From Candidatus Aminicenantota bacterium (GTDB lineage: Bacteria > Acidobacteriota > Aminicenantia > UBA2199): a stretch of DNA of 5,844 bases. Position numbers and translations under genes: made by a program. Below the pieces are notes generated by a model. It saw nothing but the letters and a program-made list of their open reading frames with translations. It made no database searches and was not told the origin of the DNA. This document shows, piece by piece, positions 4,191-5,844 of the stretch (its first letter is position 1; every line of letters starts with the position of its first letter). The stretch covers positions 1-5,844 of the forward strand of contig JAPKZM010000154.1 of the NCBI GenBank assembly GCA_026393775.1. Reading direction: 5' to 3'.

Positions 4191-5844
4191 ATGAAGAAAA
4201 ATCTCATTACTTTTTTAATTCTCGCCCTGGTTTTGTCCGCCTGCCTCTGGTCGCAGAAAGGACCCAAGGACCCGTTCCAATTCGTTAAATTGAACCCGCT
4301 CAGGATGCCGAAAGTGGAGCAGGTCACCCTGAAAAACGGCTTGCGGCTGCTCCTGGTCGAAGACAAGAACCTGCCGACCATCGACATGCGCGGCATGATC
4401 TATTCCGGTCAGGTTTATGAGCCGGCTGAAAAAGCCGGTTTGGCGATTATTGCCGGCGAGGTGCTGCGCAGCGGCGGCACCGAGAAGCTGAACGGCGACC
4501 AGCTCGACCGCGATTTGGAAACCATGGCCGCTTCGATCGAGACCGGCATCAATGATGAATCCGGGTACATCCAGGTGTCCATGCTCAAGGAAAACCTGGA
4601 CAGGGTGTTGGCGCTGACGGCCGATATCCTGCGCCGTCCCGTTTTTTCCCAGGAAAAGATCGACCTGGCGAAAGTTACGCTGCGCACGGTCATTTCGCGG
4701 CGCAACGACAACATCGGCACCATCGCCAACCGCGAATTCAACAAGCTGATCTACGGCAGCCAGAGCCCTTTTTCCCGCCAGGTCGAATACGCCACCGTCG
4801 ACGCCATCAGCCGTGAGGACATCGTCAGCTTCTACAAGACCTATTTCCATCCCAACCGCATGCTCCTGGCCGTCTGGGGCGATTTCAACGCCAAACAGAT
4901 GATCAATAAGATTAAAACCCTCTTCGGCGATTGGCCGGCCGTTGCGACCGTAAAGCCGGAACTGCCCGTTGTGGACTACCAGTTCGCCAAGACGGTCAAT
5001 TATATCCAGAAAACCGACGTCAACCAGTCCAATATCATGCTGGGCCATATCGGCGGTTTGATGGACAGCGCCGATTTCCCGGCCTTGACGCTCATGAACC
5101 GCATTCTCTCCTTTGACCGCATGTTCAAGACCGTGCGCACCAATGAGGGGCTTGCCTATTCCGTCTGGGGCGACTACGGAGCCGGCTTCCGCACCCCCGG
5201 GGTCTTCTCGGCCGGCGCCCAGACCAAATCGGAGTCGACGGTCAAAGCCATTACCCTGATGCTGAAAGAGATCAAGCGCATCAGCGAGCAGGAAGTCAGC
5301 GATGAAGAACTGAACCGGGCCAAGGACCAGTTCCTCAATTCCTACGCCTTTTTGTTCGAGAGCAAAGCCCAGGTGATCAACCGCATGCTGACCTATGCAT
5401 ACTATGGCTACCCCCTCGATTTCGCCCAGCAGCTTTTCAAAAAGATTGAGTCGGTCGGCAAAGCCGACATCCTGCAGGCGGCGCGGAAATGGCTGAAGCC
5501 CGAGCAGCTGCAGATTCTGGTGGTCGGCAAGCAGGCCGACTTCGACCAGCCCCTTTCCACTCTAGGTACCGTGCGCGACATCGACATCGCCATCCCGGTG
5601 CCGAAAACCGAGGCCGGACCGGCGGCCAGTGCTGAGAGTCTGGCCCAGGGGAAAACGGTCCTGGAGAAGGCGATCCAGGCCATGGGCGGCAGTGAAAAGA
5701 TAAAAGCGGTCAAGTCCACCCTGAGCAAGGGCGACATGGTCACCCAGGGGATGACCCTGCCGGTGGAAATGCTCATCGCCTATCCCGACCGGGTCAAGTT
5801 CACCATCGACACCCCTGGCGGCCAGATGGTGATGCGCGTGTGCA
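4191..5844 (+). CDS. M16-family lipoprotein subunit without zinc site, with extra C-terminal domain (continues beyond window end)
   Basis: The frame is open for 551 codons to the window end. MKKN, a hydrophobic core and the lipobox LSAC (Cys18) mark a lipoprotein. Residues about 40-460 form two M16 half-domains. At the zinc motif position the HxxEH is replaced by IxxGE (Ile86, Gly89, Glu90), and the third zinc Glu falls at about Val167, so it cannot bind catalytic zinc. The C-terminal half keeps RTNEGLAYSV with Arg316 and Tyr323, the Arg/Tyr pair typical of the non-zinc partner in M16 heterodimers such as Sphingomonas SPH2681/SPH2682. It most likely pairs with the preceding gene product. A Pro/Ala-rich linker (about 468-485) leads to a further domain from about residue 488 (LEKAIQAMGGSEKIKAVKS, then YPDRVKF), which resembles the LolA-like beta-sheet lipoproteins; this assignment is tentative and the domain is cut by the window edge. 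The RBS GGGGAG lies 6 bases before the ATG; the gap to the upstream gene is 12 bases. Confidence 0.92.
   Translation, partial: MKKNLITFLILALVLSACLWSQKGPKDPFQFVKLNPLRMPKVEQVTLKNGLRLLLVEDKNLPTIDMRGMIYSGQVYEPAEKAGLAIIAGEVLRSGGTEKLNGDQLDRDLETMAASIETGINDESGYIQVSMLKENLDRVLALTADILRRPVFSQEKIDLAKVTLRTVISRRNDNIGTIANREFNKLIYGSQSPFSRQVEYATVDAISREDIVSFYKTYFHPNRMLLAVWGDFNAKQMINKIKTLFGDWPAVATVKPELPVVDYQFAKTVNYIQKTDVNQSNIMLGHIGGLMDSADFPALTLMNRILSFDRMFKTVRTNEGLAYSVWGDYGAGFRTPGVFSAGAQTKSESTVKAITLMLKEIKRISEQEVSDEELNRAKDQFLNSYAFLFESKAQVINRMLTYAYYGYPLDFAQQLFKKIESVGKADILQAARKWLKPEQLQILVVGKQADFDQPLSTLGTVRDIDIAIPVPKTEAGPAASAESLAQGKTVLEKAIQAMGGSEKIKAVKSTLSKGDMVTQGMTLPVEMLIAYPDRVKFTIDTPGGQMVMRVC

Noticed and set aside
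4419..4441. Hairpin CCGGCT-GAAAA-AGCCGG followed by TTT, resembling an intrinsic terminator
   Set aside because: It lies deep inside the second M16 coding sequence, encodes a normal family segment (EPAEKAG) and lacks a real T-tract after the stem.
4215..5048. A 277-codon minus-strand open frame opposite the second M16 gene
   Set aside because: Same reasons: the plus strand encodes a recognisable M16 homologue with lipobox and ribosome binding site across this whole region.

Overview
The window comes from a moderately GC-rich bacterium with strong AAGGAG-type ribosome binding sites, sigma70-like promoters, signal peptides and at least one clear lipoprotein signal. This suggests a diderm (Gram-negative) cell. 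The particular cyclophilin subfamily and the paired M16 peptidases, one of them carrying a C-terminal extension, recall Acidobacteriota/Aminicenantota-type genomes. That placement is an inference from memory of the families; no marker gene is present to prove it.

Layout: the window has two divergent transcription units around an intergenic region at about 2580-2675. On the minus strand, reading right to left, there are four genes: a small two-helix membrane protein with a cysteine cluster (2579-2073); a membrane-anchored protein with a C-terminal LamG/concanavalin-like beta-sandwich (1977-1126); a membrane-anchored cyclophilin-type peptidyl-prolyl isomerase with an unusual two-helix C-terminal tail (1126-170); and the start of a secreted protein that leaves the window (138-1). 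The last three form a tight operon (1-base overlap, then a 31-base gap) with its own promoter at about 2045-2017. On the plus strand there are two genes in an operon: an exported zinc protease of family M16 (2676-4178) and, 12 bases after it, a lipoprotein M16 homologue without the zinc site (4191 to beyond the window end).

The two M16 proteins look like the two halves of one heterodimeric peptidase. The first keeps HxxEH and the downstream zinc Glu but lacks the Arg/Tyr pair of the C-terminal half. The second has lost all zinc ligands but keeps the Arg/Tyr pair. The first also has about 52 extra helical residues inside its zinc domain. The second continues past its M16 part into an extra domain of uncertain identity.

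All six proteins are predicted to be exported or membrane-bound, so the window is an envelope neighbourhood. I see no RNA genes, CRISPR, mobile elements or att sites, and no gene-free stretch longer than about 100 bases. Nothing here amounts to a clearly new defence or mobile system. The most interesting points are the divided M16 active site, the domain fusions, and the overlapping divergent promoters, one of which appears to give a leaderless mRNA.
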